Source: Litoditis marina (Eukaryota; Nematoda; Chromadorea; Rhabditida; Rhabditidae). Taken from it: a DNA stretch of 64,000 bases. The DNA is taken from positions 7,481,048 to 7,545,047 of the forward strand of contig OZ038433.1 in assembly GCA_964036275.1 (NCBI GenBank). The letters are read 5' to 3'. The position numbers and the translations under genes were made by a program. Below are positions 44,501 to 57,115 of the stretch, piece by piece (position 1 is the stretch's first letter; each line of letters opens with the position of its first letter). The notes beneath the pieces are model-generated. The model ran no database searches. It was not told the origin of the DNA and was given only the letters and a program-made list of their open reading frames with translations.

Positions 44501-45095
44501 AGGCTGCCAGGAAGTAGCCGCGAGCGTGCGTGCGGGGTGCCGCGGCCGCGACCGGATTCTGATTATATATATATAGATAGATAGGACGCGGCGAACTATT
44601 AGCAATTACACTTGATTACACTCTGCTTTTCACAAAGTGCACTAGCGGAAAGACCCGAGAACAAGCGTCTCTTTGAAGACTGTATTGTATAGTTTGGACA
44701 GGCACAGTAAAGTGGCGAGCTCAACCTTATCTAGGAGCATGAGTTTCCTTATCGAGGAGCATGACCTCATCGAGAAGCATGAGTTTGCCACGATGCCAGA
44801 CGCCGCAGCAAAGTCGTACAAGTGGTGAGCTCAGGACACCTTCCCTAATCCTTATCAAATTGTTGCCACCTATTCATTATCGAGCATAGTGTCATACAAC
44901 TTGGGTCGGTAACTAATCAGATAGTCCATCTCACAGGCTAGCCACGCTCCCAGAAAATGCCTGAATGAAGATTGGGCCACAACCGAGCACTTGCTGGGTA
45001 CGAGTTACCATGTGTCTGAGGTAACCCAGGCTGAGATCTGGAAGCCGGACTACTACAAGCTTCGGAACAGGAGAGTAACAAACTGCACTTTCTAA
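44501..45095 (+). other. Possible LTR-element remnant or small spliced gene
   Basis: A GC-rich patch (about 44516-44553) is followed by a TATATATATA stretch (44563-44573), a region that could be an R/U5-like end, and AGTGGCGAGCTCAACC at about 44711, which starts with TGG as a tRNA primer-binding site would. A related AGTGGTGAGCTCAGG follows at 44821. An ATG at 44739 opens a frame (MSFLIEEHDLIEKHEF...) to a donor at 44824. A TCTCACAG acceptor at 44936 joins in phase and stops after nine codons, giving 37 aa. In another phase the second segment stays open for 52 codons (44937-45095). I cannot decide between an LTR remnant, a decayed gene and chance. Confidence 0.25.
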
Positions 45096-46918
45096 TCATT
45101 AATCCTGAATCCTGAAAGTGTCCAAAGACGAAAAAGCAGCGTAATTTATGGTTACACTACGTCATTTATAGACCTTCATGAAGGTTGTCATCTTAGTGTA
45201 AATTTGGAATTTCCAAACTACTCCGTGTCTTTCTGCAAAACACAAAAAACGGAAGCACAAAACTCGAACTTCCTCACGAATAGGTCTAACAAAGAGGTCA
45301 ACAATGCAATATCCCGCTTCTTTTCCCCTTTATAAAAGTGTTCGAATGTATTGTGAGCGACGATTCGGCCCCAAGGACGTTAGATGGCTAATTGAAGGGA
45401 GATTGACACCTAGCCCAATGTAGACTGATGTTAAAACAGACTTTCGCGGTGAACGCACACATATAAATCAGTTTTTCCGTGCATGTCCAGTGAATGGGGT
45501 GACCAGATAGAAGTTGTAGTTTGATCAGTGTACACTGTGACGATTCCGAACTGTGACTGAGACAATTACGAACATATCAGAGCGACATCTGTATCAGCAC
45601 AGGAGCTGACCATATATTTTATATAGAATGATCCATAAGTAGACCGTCCGCATTCGCACAATAGCGCTTTATGATTAGCTTTTCATTCGCAAATTCCTTT
45701 GTCTTGTTTATCATCCCAGTGAGGCATTATAGAGAGTGTAAACTCAGATAAGTTGCCAAAACAACACATCATTATGATTACGACGAAAACTCTATGAAAA
45801 GCCCAATCGAGAAAAAAACGTTCAGTGCCTCAACTGGGTTTTTATACGCGTTCTGTAATTTGGTCAGCTTGCCGAATATTGTGTTCCGTTGGAGAGCCTC
45901 GTGGCTCTTCGGGGAAAACTCTCCTTTTCTACAGCCTACAGTAACCTTTGCCAATCCTTCACTATAGAAACACGTTACGTAGTGGGATATTTGGCCAAGA
46001 CAAGGCACAATTAACAACGAGGAAGCGTCAAAGGCGAACATAACAATGGTTTTGCGCAAAAAGTAGGAAGTTAGCTGGATTACGTCAGAGTGGAACTCAA
46101 ATCTGGCATATTTCTGAAACTTCAAGAAAACTGAGCTCGATTAAAAAACTTATATAAGTTGCCTACACCTATGTGTAGTGTTGCTTGTGGGACACAAGGT
46201 GTTGTGTATTGTCTTTGCAGTCTGCTTTCGCTGCAGATCATCACAATTTGAGAAGTACGTGTATGTTCGCAGATCGAATTACAACTCAGCTAATGCTGAG
46301 TTCTCTAACTATACTTCATTATTAGCAAAAATTGACCGTGGTTATTGTTCTGAACCTTGTTCTTTATCGGCCACCTCTATTCGCACTACGTATCAGCTAT
46401 TCGCCAAATACATTGCATACGAACATCTTGCAACAGGAACATTTTCATGGACACGCCTAATCAAATTGTGTAGGATGGGATATAATTGTCTAGAATTATC
46501 TAGATTGCTAATTGTGAAAATAAGTGGGAAAGTAACGTAACTATTTCAGTTTCTGAATTAAGTATCTCAGTAACAACGGAGTTTGCCGAATATATCACAT
46601 ACTGCGATTCATAAGTACTAGTAACCTGAAACAACTGGTGGTGAGTCATACTTTTCCAGGAATATCTGATTTGAAACCAAAGTGTGACGCGAGGGGTCAG
46701 AAGCTCAGTTCGTCAAACACGTTTCATGACGGAAGGATAATTATCAAAGTTATTGCTTGATGACATCATGGTAAAAGAACAATTCTGAGTATAACAAAGA
46801 CTCGTGAAATAGCATGACTGTCTGGGAGTTACGACCAAGATGTTCCGTTAATTGTCTCTTCAAAAACTAGTTGAAGCATCTCATTACTTTTATTCTGTTG
46901 TTATATCAGGTGGCACAG

Positions 46919-47117
46919 CTATAGTCGCCATTTTCCCCATAAAGACAGCAGAGGGTGCAATTGATTGAGCGATGCGGGGCGAGCGGTCGTTGATTGTTCG
47001 CCAGCGGTTGAGAGAGTGTGTAGATCAATGATACGCAGACGAACTGGCCGCTCGCCAAACCCCGTCCCATACAAAATCAAAGGTACGGTGTCCACAACGG
47101 TTTGACAAATCCTATAT
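46919..47117 (-). repeat. 200-bp MITE-like element, copy 3 of 4
   Basis: Starts CTATAGTCGCCATTTTCC and ends GACAAATCCTATAT. Very similar to the 39098 copy, including GATGCGGGGCGAGC and CAAACCCCG. Confidence 0.85.
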
Positions 47118-47566
47118 TAATGTGTGAATTCGCGTGCTGAATTACAAACAAGTAGTTTGTTCACTGTTCACATTTTCAGATGACAAAACTTGAACCTCTG
47201 TAATAGAATAGAATAGATTTATTCGCGATTAAACACGTGGCTTCCACATAGTATGTGGCCCTCCATATGGGTAAATGGAGGGAAAAGTTGAGAAGAAAAT
47301 GAGTTACCCTGTTACGCTTTTACCTTCTAAAACAGTTGTGCGAGTAACAAAAGTATGGAATAAGATAATTTCATTCCTTAAGATTTTTCTATTCGATCTA
47401 TGAACGTCGTTATAATATCAGCCTTTCTCGAGTGGTCCTGAATTGGATTCCGCGCGGATTTCAACTTTCGAAACATTTGGCGCGAAAGCGAATCGCCGCC
47501 GCACTTCACTACATTACCGAGACTGACGGCAAAGGTTGCGGGAAACAGAACTGGATGGAACAGATG

Positions 47567-47690
47567 TTTTTCGATTGGCATCAAGCCAACGCTTTTTTGG
47601 ATTGGCACCGGGCCAAGATGTTCTTCGATTGGCGAAGGGCCAAGACAGTTTTCGATTGGCGAAGGGCCACAGTTTATTGGCAGTCCGCCA
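47567..47690. repeat. 27-bp minisatellite, four units, open on both strands
   Basis: The word GATTGGC recurs at 47573, 47600, 47627 and 47654, an exact 27-bp period. On plus it reads as nine-residue units (FFDWRRAKT type) in a 91-codon frame. On minus it reads as LGPSPIEEH-type units in a 140-codon frame. Because 27 is divisible by three, repetition keeps both frames open, so this is weak evidence for coding. Confidence 0.85.
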
Positions 47691-49537
47691 AAAGGGGTCG
47701 CATATAGTTCTTGAACAATTCCCTGCCAATTAGCAAGCCACTTTTGTAGCATCTCGGATGAGAGAGCGTGCAGGTCATAGAGGCGCAGATGCGGCCTCAT
47801 TGACTACCATGCTCTCTCGCTTTTGTAGTTTTCTAGTTTTAGAAAGCTGGCGCCAATCGTTCTGAGCAAAACGTTTGCGCCAATTTTCCGAGATCAAGAG
47901 ACCGCATACAGTCTGCATCCCGCACCTGTATGAGTAAAAGTTGGCCAGCGGTGTACTGGCTAGGTCCTCGGACAATTTCAGTCAATTGATCAGACACAAC
48001 TTCTGTAGCGGCGTGGCAAACCATTCAGAAAACGAGTGAGAAACAAATAGAGAGAGAGCAAATTCAGGTCGAAAGTTGACCTGCGTACATTCTCGCTTCC
48101 GTAGCTAATTCAAAGGATTGTTGTTAATCTTTCTGGGAGTTCGCCAGTGCTGTACCGGCAGTTTGACTAAAAGTTGTGGCAAACGGTATGAAAACTCCAT
48201 AATATGTAGATCAGATATCTGGTTGGAAACTGACATTGTGACCATATTGAATAGTTGGTGGTCTTCTAGATGGTTCGAAATGGCCCACTCAACAGTCAGA
48301 GAACTTCCTGCCGATAAGCAAGCGACTTTTGTAACGCTTTCGATGAGAGAGTGTGCAGGTCATAGAGACGCAGATCCCTGCGGTCTCATTGCATGCTCTC
48401 ACGCTTTTTTAGTTTGCCAATTGCAGAAAATGGACGCCAATATTTCTGAGAACTTGTCTGACAGCAAGTTGGAAACTTTCCAACAACACTCTATTTTCAA
48501 TTTAGGGAAAATATGCAAGAGATTATCCGCGATCGACACAAAATAAGGGAATTGGGAGTGAAAAAAAGTTAGTCCTTGCAGTCGTTTTCAAGGACTTTTG
48601 TGCTATGATTAAGCGTTTGGGCGGAGGGGAAAAATGGTTATGAATCTCGAAACTTTTTTTCAGTTGACGAAAACAAGTGAAATATGGCTGAAGACAAGGG
48701 CAGACATAAATGGGTTTCGAAATCTGAGTTATGTTATGCTCTCAGATAAAAACAGATTTGTGCGAGTTCTTCTCTAAATATGCCTGGTTGAAACTACGGA
48801 AACAATGGGAAGAACTAGTTGTGTCGTGTGCTTACCTTCGAGCCCACGAGTTCTATTATCAACGTACTGCTATCAAATTGCAGATAATTACTAGAATTTA
48901 TGATTATGCAGTTTTTCTCATTTCAAATTTCTGAGGTCATTGGAAACACAATAAAGTAGTTGTCCATCTTTAAAAATTCTCGAGATACAGATCATAGGGA
49001 GATGGTTTCTTCAGAAACTAGCAAAGTAAAAAATGTCTGCCTGCTCCCCCCATGACAGGAGCGAACTGACTACATGTGTCGTACGGAAACTGTGAGGTCG
49101 TGAACAAAAATGAGAGAACGATACGTTGAGGACAGAGGAGAAGTTGACGAAATTGAAAGCTCACAAGTTTTGTTGTGTTTGGTAGAACGTTTGCTGTTAA
49201 AACCACGATATAACTGCAAGAATAGCTAAAGTTTGGGGAACATTCGTAAAGCAGATTATGATAAAGTTTTCGAGAAATTTCGTAAAGTATATGGCAGATG
49301 AAACAGTACGAAAACATTATAATGGTTTGCAGCTGCAAACTTCTTACATTGCATGAAGGCTAATTGTGACGCTTATGAAAACGTTTAGGTAGTCACTTCT
49401 AATATAGGGAGAATTTATGACTAGTTGAAATGAAACTAGATGGGAGAGAGTAATGTCAGATTATAATAGTGACTATAGCTATTGAAACGAATGATCGGCG
49501 ATTAGCATTTGAGGGGGGAAGGAGGTCAGAAACAGGA

Positions 49538-49539
<2 letters not shown>

Positions 49540-49578
<39 letters not shown>

Positions 49579-49590
49579 AAGGAAGAGAGG
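49540..49590. repeat. (GA)n microsatellite
   Basis: GAGAGA run of about 50 bp with A-rich interruptions. Confidence 0.85.
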
Positions 49591-52149
49591 AGCAGGGAGG
49601 AAGACAGTTCAGTAAAAAATTGAAGAGAGAAAGGTAAAGACAAAAAAAGAGGATGAACAATCAAGATATGCTAATAACTCTACTAGTTTATTAGCATAAT
49701 TTTCATAGCAGTTTGGACGAAGTCACAAATTCCACTTCGGAAGGTGCCCTACACGTGAATGATACCGACTGGGCTCAAAGTCACACGAATTTCGCGAATG
49801 TTTATTTCATAGTACTAGTGATACGTCTCAAAATCAAGAATTAACACTGAGATGATGCAAAATAAGTGTATAAAATAAGTTGCAAATAGTCTCGTCTGCA
49901 AAAGTGCAACACGTTGGTCGAATAGAAGCGAAAAGGTAGACGAAAATATGGGAATATCTTACCAACTAAGTATTTGTGTTCGGGACAAAAAAATTTCAAC
50001 AATAGTATGGTAGTAGAATTCAGAATCGAGGGGGAAATAACTTTTCAAACACAGGCAAGTCATTAAGTTGTTTTTTGTAGTTCTTACATCGATGATGATT
50101 TGCCAGGCAAAAACGGTTGTTTATAAATCATTGCATTGCCTGTTAGTATATTTGGATACTCTTAAATATTTTTTTTCTTGGTAATATGTCGAAAATTACT
50201 TAGACTACTCCGTTTGTGATTGTTCAATATTTTTCTACGTTCAACAAAGTAGTAACCAAATCGCATCCGTGAAACGTGAAGAGCATTAGTAAATCTATTT
50301 ACGTCTTTCAAGTGTCTTGCACTTTACTAGCAGTATAAAAGAGTTTCGAAGGATGTAGTCTCTGCGGGACGCCAAACACGGTCATTTGGGGTGATTTGGG
50401 GAGATAGAGAGAGATAAATGACAATAATAAATATCCATTCATTCGTTCCGCCATGATACACTTATCAGTTCGCAATGGACAAGGACGTTCGCGTTTGGAA
50501 CGTTCTAAAAACGGTGGACGCGTAGTAAAGTTCACGTAAAATGTATGAACGTTGGGAAAAACTTGTGATATAGGGAGTGACCAAACTGTTATTGTAGTTT
50601 GATGTCGAAACACGCCTCAATTAAAGAATTTGGAGTAGCAATGGGAACAAACTATAAACACAGTGGGATCGAACAACATACTTTTAGACGATACAAGAGA
50701 GAAAAAAGAGAGAAAGTGAAAAATAAGATGAGAAAGAGAAGTATGGGATGGGTGAGAGAGAGAGAGCAAACTTTCTCTCTCTTCTTTGCAAACTTTGCAA
50801 TAACATACGAAACGAAACACTCAAATTCAACGTTGAAAAAGTGTAAATGACACTCATAAAAACATGTTGTTTTCTTTTCAGATCAATTGTTTAAAAAAAT
50901 TAATAATGTCATTTTTTTTGAAATACTTATTACATTAACCTAAATTAACCTAAGTATTTGTTTTCCTAATACACCATGCACGCTCGCTAATAACGAGAGT
51001 ATGTCCTATATATTTACCGTTACTATGTTATATCACGTTTTTCGTGACTACTGCACTTTTCTAGGGTACGCTTCACTACAAATATTGCACGTAGTATGAC
51101 GAAAGTACGTGAGAACCCAGTGATGAACTTTCACGTGACAATTATCTAGAAGGAGTTCAAAACAAATACAAAGTATGTCAAACGTTATCGGCAAGTTCTG
51201 ATAAAGTTGTAAATACACGAAATTTCTGTAGTATACTCGATTCCATTCCTACGTGGACTTCTACCAAATTAAATGAACTCTCGATTGGTGTTAGAAATGT
51301 CTGGAAAAATCAATTAACATCAACGTGTTTGAATGCATTTTATTCAAAGATACAAAAAAAGTCCGCGAAAACCTGGCAGTATTCCAAAAACTTTGAAAGG
51401 TTAATAAGTTAATTAAAAGTCCTAGGTTCATACTGCTCTAGTAGAACTTGAAATATTGACATACTGAGTAGAAGCTTCACGTTCATACTGTTTGAGTCTA
51501 CGTTGAAGTTATGAGAACTATATCACCACGTGCAAAGTACATAGACCAATGTGTGTGGCTGGTTTTTGTACAAGAAAAGATCGAATAGAGAACTGGAATA
51601 CGAACAAAGGTAATCATGTAACAATAGACATTGATATTAACATATCAAACAAGAAACATAAAAACACTATGATACACTGCGCTGATTGTGGTGGAATAAC
51701 CACTTACTGCGACCCAACTAAAGGTATAGGGAATGACCGGGGCAGAGTTGTAGTTTGAGCTCGACAAACATCATAACTCAGACATTCCGATATAAAAGCA
51801 ATGGGATCAAACTACAAATTACAGTGACATAGACCCTACAGGCTTGCTTTGGAAAGAGGACAACTTATAGCGCTATTCAAACAGACGGTCTTGAATTTGA
51901 AAACAAAAACTATCGTCTCACTGGCAAATCAAACCAAACAAGGACTTTCAGTTATATACTTGCAACAGCATACAGCAAAGAATGAGTGGTACGTAGAAGC
52001 AAGGAGGTAGGAGAAACGGTTTTGAAATAGTTTGTAACGTGGACCAAATATTCTGACCAACGTTTCCCATTGACAGCACCAACAGGATAGGTTCAACGTT
52101 ATGGTTTCAAAATTGCCATTGTGTTAAAATATAGACATTGGAAGTCAAA

Positions 52150-52290
52150 CTTGAATTTCCTGGTGCTAGAAAGCAAGCAATGAAAGGAAATGATAATATA
52201 CTTGAAGAAGGCAGAGACAAACAGATTTGGAGCTTGGTCATGGACCACCACTATGTAACATTTGTGATAGGACGAATAAAACTTGAGCTT
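52150..52290 (+). mobile_element. Second degenerate non-LTR retrotransposon tail
   Basis: Translates to RQKQIWSLVMDHHYVTFV on plus, matching the tail at 6355-6475 (VWRSVIDNHYVT). Followed by AATAAAACTTGAGCTTGAA, close to the AAACTTGAAACTT tail of the first copy. Confidence 0.5.
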
Positions 52291-52565
52291 GAACCTGACG
52301 ACGACACATAAATCTCGTTGTATCTCGAATTATAAGAGCGGAAGTCGCATAAAACCCCGTTCGCCTACGGCAACGCCACAATACAATTATTACTACAAAA
52401 CGGGACGGTTAGTCGTCAAAAGTGATTGGCGAATAATAGAAGGGTCGAACGGTTCTCCTCGGAAAACTAGCCGAAAAACTACCAGTTTCCAACCCGCGCT
52501 TCTCCCAGCCCAAAACAGTTGCTAGTGTACAGTTTACAGTACTAAACATGGCGACGCCTGGCACG

Positions 52566-52590
52566 CCGCGGGGTCAAAAACTCCCCGCGG
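52566..52590. repeat. GC hairpin CCGCGGGG-N9-CCCCGCGG
   Basis: Perfect 8-bp GC stem with loop TCAAAAACT. It falls inside an 18-codon open frame starting ATGGCGACGCCTGGC at about 52549. The surrounding patch is GC-rich in an AT-rich region. Confidence 0.7.
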
Positions 52591-53028
52591 GATCGAAATT
52601 GTGAACTTCTTTGTTTTCGTTAGTTGAAAGAAAGGTTTTGAGTCCTTTATTTATGTTTTTGATTGATGATAGAGAACTATTAACTCCTTTGTTTTGGTCA
52701 TGCGAAAAAAGTAGTTTCAATTATCGATCACGTTTTAAGAATGGATGTTTGCGTGTTGGTTTCATTCAAACGTATAGGTTACGCGGTGATGAATCATGGA
52801 CATTCTAGTGTTTCGTTAAGTTTAGTCTAAGTACCACAAGTGGACGAAACAGTCACGTAAACTTGAACAATATCTGTGTGCACTCTATCATTGAACGTAG
52901 TTCCACACGTTACACGGACTTTACATATGACTATCTAAAAATTGACTTTGTTAGATAGAAAGAGAGAGACAAGGAAGATCTTTAGTAGAAAAATGCTTCT
53001 CATTTGTTATGATATAATGAACCAAGTA

Positions 53029-53100
53029 GCCGGCAAGTGGTCAAGCGGATCCGGAAAGTTTCCGGAAAGCGGCAGGCTGCCCCGAAGTGGCCCCGTATCG
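53029..53100. other. GC-rich patch with several small palindromes
   Basis: TCCGGAAA-G-TTTCCGGA is a perfect palindrome, followed by GGCAGGCTGCC and CCCCGAAGTGGCCCC. AAGTGGTCAAGCGGA at its left resembles a tRNA A-box, but no B-box follows. It may be a decayed tRNA-derived or structured RNA sequence. Confidence 0.35.
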
Positions 53101-53257
53101 CTTTTTCTGTTTGATCAAGCAGTGCCTGATAGGATAGCCCCTGCCCAGTCTATGGCAACACACAGAAGAATAAATGACAAATATCCGGGAAGATTAGATT
53201 ATCATTCTGTTTTATTGCATGATACAAGACATTCGTTTCACGGAGAGTTGTGTAGGG

Positions 53258-53259
<2 letters not shown>

Positions 53260-53344
<85 letters not shown>

Positions 53345-53370
53345 GAGAGAAAGTGTGTGAGAGAGAGAGG
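53260..53370. repeat. Long (GA)n microsatellite
   Basis: About 80 bp of uninterrupted GA then interrupted GA/GT to 53370. It creates a false Arg-Glu repeat in the 52942-53391 frame and a Ser-Leu repeat on the other strand. Confidence 0.95.
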
Positions 53371-53694
53371 GGGAACTACTTTTCACGCTGAAGACTGAGA
53401 CTATAGTTGATAATGTGGCTTCAAACTTGGAATTAGTGAAGAAAACCGTTATCAAACTCACACGCAAACTCTTGCACTAATTTTCATTCTACTATTAGAA
53501 CTTATTCTTATCTTATTCTTATCTTTCTGATCAGAAGACAGCACGGAAAAATACTGGTAACGCGCAGAGTAGAAAACAAGGTGTACCGTTTACTTTTGCG
53601 TTTTATGGTGGGGCCTATATGGTATTCGGAAAGCAGTCAATATTTCGAAAGAATACTGTAGGTGTCTCGGTAGGAATGATTTCAACTATATACT

Positions 53695-53825
53695 GTTAGT
53701 GAATTTCACAGTCACGTAAAACATGTTAAACACAGCATAACTAAGAAACGTGCAATGACAAAGTACACGATGCCTCATTAGAATGCTAACGTTACGTGAC
53801 TATTCAATTTACTTCTAGTATAGCG
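53695..53825 (-). repeat. ~135-bp dispersed repeat (GTTAGCATTCTAATGAGG family), copy 5
   Basis: Minus orientation: CACAGTCACGTAAAACATG, AGAAACGTGCAATGACAAAG, GATGCCTCATTAGAATGCTA, ACGTGACTATTCAATTTAC. Closely matches copy 1 at 8754-8890 end to end, including the TACTTCTAG(T/C)ATA right margin. Confidence 0.85.
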
Positions 53826-53989
53826 TTTATCGAATGAGGCTGGTATTGGGTAACTGGTTAAAAGGCTACTGTCCTAGATACTAAGCCGGTTGATGCGGGC
53901 TGTATTACGATATTTCCCAATTACCGAGAAAGTTAACAAAAACTGTTATTTTTTCTATCTGTTCGGGGGTTTTAATCGAGATAAAAAAA

Positions 53990-54150
53990 GAGAAAATAGA
54001 GAAAAGACAACTAGAGAGGAGAGAGGAGAGAGAGGGAGAAATATAGAGGGGAGAGAAATAGACAGAGATAGGGCAATCGACGGAGAGATAAAAATAGAAA
54101 GAAGAGAAGAAAGAGAACGAGAGAAAGAAAGAGAAGGAGAGAAAGACAGA
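53990..54150. repeat. GA-rich tract
   Basis: Purine-rich low-complexity DNA coding a false Arg/Glu-rich frame on plus. Confidence 0.75.
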
Positions 54151-55911
54151 GGAGCATTTACAGTTCAGCGGAGCTATGCTGCATGTTTCGCATGGTTAGA
54201 GCAAGAATTGCGTCTTCAGCAGCTTAGGCGGGGGAATTAGCAAAAAGATTATAGAAGAGCATGAAGAAGAGAGAAAAGAAGTTCGGCAAACTTGCTCATG
54301 TGTCTAGTGGATTATGCATAGTTCATTACATGACAATGTTGCGGTGCGTACTGTATCTTCAAACTGTGAAATCTTTTTTTGATAAAACACGAAACGGGCT
54401 TTTTGAAACAAACAAAGTTTTCTACATTGTTTTTCATAACGAGAACTAACTCGGGTAACAATAAACGCTGAAAGCTAAAAATGAGTGAGTCGACAATATA
54501 ACCACTTTAATCAGTTTTCGAACGACAGATTTGATTGACAACGAATCACTTTATCTCGTAGTTAGTTTAGGTTATCTTGCACTTGTCAAAGGAGAGAGGA
54601 CAAACGCAAAAAAAGATCTATAAACCAACTGTTTTCATAAAACAAGACCGTTAACACAGAAGAACTGAGCGCTACAGTGAGCGTGACCGTACGAGTGAAA
54701 GATAGGCTGCTATTTGGACAGATAAGTTAAAGATAAGTTGTAGATAGGTTATATGTACTACAGTACTACCAATTGGTGTACTACTAGTGTGCTACAGTAA
54801 GTGCGGTACCTATAGACAGTATACTACTTAGTAAGATAGGCTTACGTGGAAAGTCACGTAAAACGTGACATACTTGTCACGTGAAATGTAGCTCTTTAAC
54901 GTGGTCGGCAATTTGCGTGGTTGAAAAACGGGTGGGAAACCAACGTGGCGGGGCGGAAATGTATGGGTAGGCAAATATGCTTAGTTGACATAAGAAACGA
55001 ATTCAAATACGCGCCAATAAAATATGAATGTCTTGAGATGGGCGGTACACAGACTGGACGGAAAGCTGCCAATTGCCAACATAGATAATATACTATTATC
55101 TTATAGTTTATCAACAAACGGGAGTTTGGTCACGTGAGACGTGACATGTTTGTCACAGCAGCCGTAGAACTACCCGAAAAGATGAAACACCTATCCCAAA
55201 ACTGGAATAAGAGGATGTATCATGCAAGTACTAACTTTTCTGCTCTAAGAGAGAGTCTTCTATTCCAAACTAAACTAGGTCGAATTCAGAGTCACGTGAA
55301 ACCTATCATACACATTGGAATTCATCAAAAAGCAAATGTAACTTGAGCTGACATTTTCAAAGTGTACTGATGTATTCAACGTTTCACAAGAGTATTCAAT
55401 TCCCTTCTAGTACACCTTTCTAACACGCGAATATCAATGTGAACGTAGTTACAAATGATGAGGAAACCGGACAAATTATGTCAAATGTACGTGTTCGCTT
55501 GAGCGACCACACACGAGGATTAATGATGGAAAGGGCGAGAAAGTGGAGTCTCACCTGGATGAAACATTCAGCTGCGAAAGACGAGTGTGGTTCTGATAAA
55601 CTACATGTACTACTAATATTTTAACCTTATAGGTACTCATAATTGTGTGGGCACGTATAATTTGAAAGGTGTCACTCACACATTGTGCGAAAACTAAAAC
55701 ATTTGTCCAACGAATTTTGAGCGAAAGAAGGAACCGTAGATTTTCAGAGGTCACGTGTTTACAACTCAGAGAACTCATTGCTTGAAAACTTCATACTTTT
55801 GTTCATAATTAGTTTGTAAGTTAATGGTCATTTTACAATGTTTATGATTTCCAACAAAGATGAGTTTTGGATACGTAAGAACTCGAGGGCCATAGAGACA
55901 TAGAGAGCGAC

Positions 55912-55913
<2 letters not shown>

Positions 55914-55973
<60 letters not shown>
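55914..55973. repeat. (GA)n microsatellite
   Basis: About 60 bp of near-perfect GA. Confidence 0.95.
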
Positions 55974-55977
<4 letters not shown>

Positions 55978-57109
55978 AGAGAAAGAATACAAAATTCTGC
56001 CTACCTCCGTGACAGTGTTTCTCACGTGAATTGCACGTCACTCACGGACAGCCACAGTTATATAACAAGTGCCTAACTCGTCCAGTAAACATCTTTTTCG
56101 GAGCAGTTCCCTCCGGTTTTTCCTCACATAAGGCGAGTTGTCAGTCGGTTGACATTGACATCTTAAGTGATGTGTCACCGAAAACGGGTTGCGCAACAAA
56201 CAAAGTAGTTACGTGAAAATCACGTTAGCAACTTACCAAAGAAAACATCAACAGAATAACAAAAACAAACAAACAACAACAAGACAACAATAAACAATAA
56301 AACATGAAAAGCATGTTGAATGTGTCATCAAAAACGAGTTGCGCAACAAAAAAGAGAGTAGTTTAGGTGAGCGTCGGGTTAGCTACCAAAAAAATCCCAC
56401 GTAACTTACACTCACTGAAAATTTCGTATTCCTACTGTAGGTCTAATCAGTAATGGTAAAGACTAGAGCAATGAATCATGGAGTTCACCTTTTCCAAAGT
56501 ATACGCGATGTATGTTGTTCTATCCCTTTGTGTTCGTAGCCTGATCCAGTTGCTTTTCGTTCGAAACTGAAAAATTACGGCTTATATCTAGTTCAGAACA
56601 CAACGAGGTTCTGGTCACTCACTGGAATCAACTCACCGAAGAAAACGTAGTCTTCTTATTTTCAAACTCTTTACATTGAATTTCCCCGATGCATTCCCTT
56701 GTCCGTCCGAAGTTTGCCTGAACCTGTAGCACCGGAATTTCGCAGTGCATTGGAAGTTGTTCAGCTAGTGACCTGAATTCGCTATTGTTTCCAGAGTAAA
56801 TGTCAGCAGGACGTTGAATTAGAGTTAGTGGAAAATAGGTAAACGAATTAAATTATTGTATTGGTAGTTGCTCATAGTTCATTCACTCAATCCAGAAACA
56901 CACTTACACTGTAAGCAATATTGCTTCTCTCTTCGACTTTTTTGACGACGAGACCTTTCGATGGTCATCTCAATATCTCAGTAATAACTACTATCAATAT
57001 TTAACAGTTTTTTAAATTTTAAATTTGAAAACTGTTTGAAAACCGAAATCAAATTTTGTTGATTACAGTACTTCTGTTCACAAAAACAAACAATATTGAC
57101 TGTAAACAC

Positions 57110-57115
57110 TTTATT
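57110..57115 (-). terminator. Poly(A) signal overlapping the msp stop codon
   Basis: On the minus strand the sequence reads TGAATAAAG: the last A of the TGA stop is the first A of AATAAA. If used, the 3' UTR would be only about 15-25 nt. Confidence 0.6.

Larger units (their letters stand above)
45096..57109. other. Long gene-poor region, right half
   Basis: Roughly 12 kb with no supported gene. Contents: a MITE-like element (46919-47117), a 27-bp minisatellite (47567-47690), GA microsatellites (49540-49590, 53260-53370, 53990-54150, 55914-55973), short hairpin repeats (50591-50660, 51749-51818), a non-LTR tail (52150-52290), GC-rich hairpins (52566-52590, 53029-53100) and a dispersed repeat copy (53695-53825). 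A few phrases recur (GTCTCATTG...CTCTC(T/A)CGCTTTT at about 47792, 48393 and, in a kinase intron, 17368). Confidence 0.55.

Noticed and set aside
52942..53391. 149-codon open frame with a long Arg-Glu repeat
   Set aside because: More than a third is translation of a (GA)n microsatellite. No splice-like boundaries or protein-like N-terminal half that I recognise.
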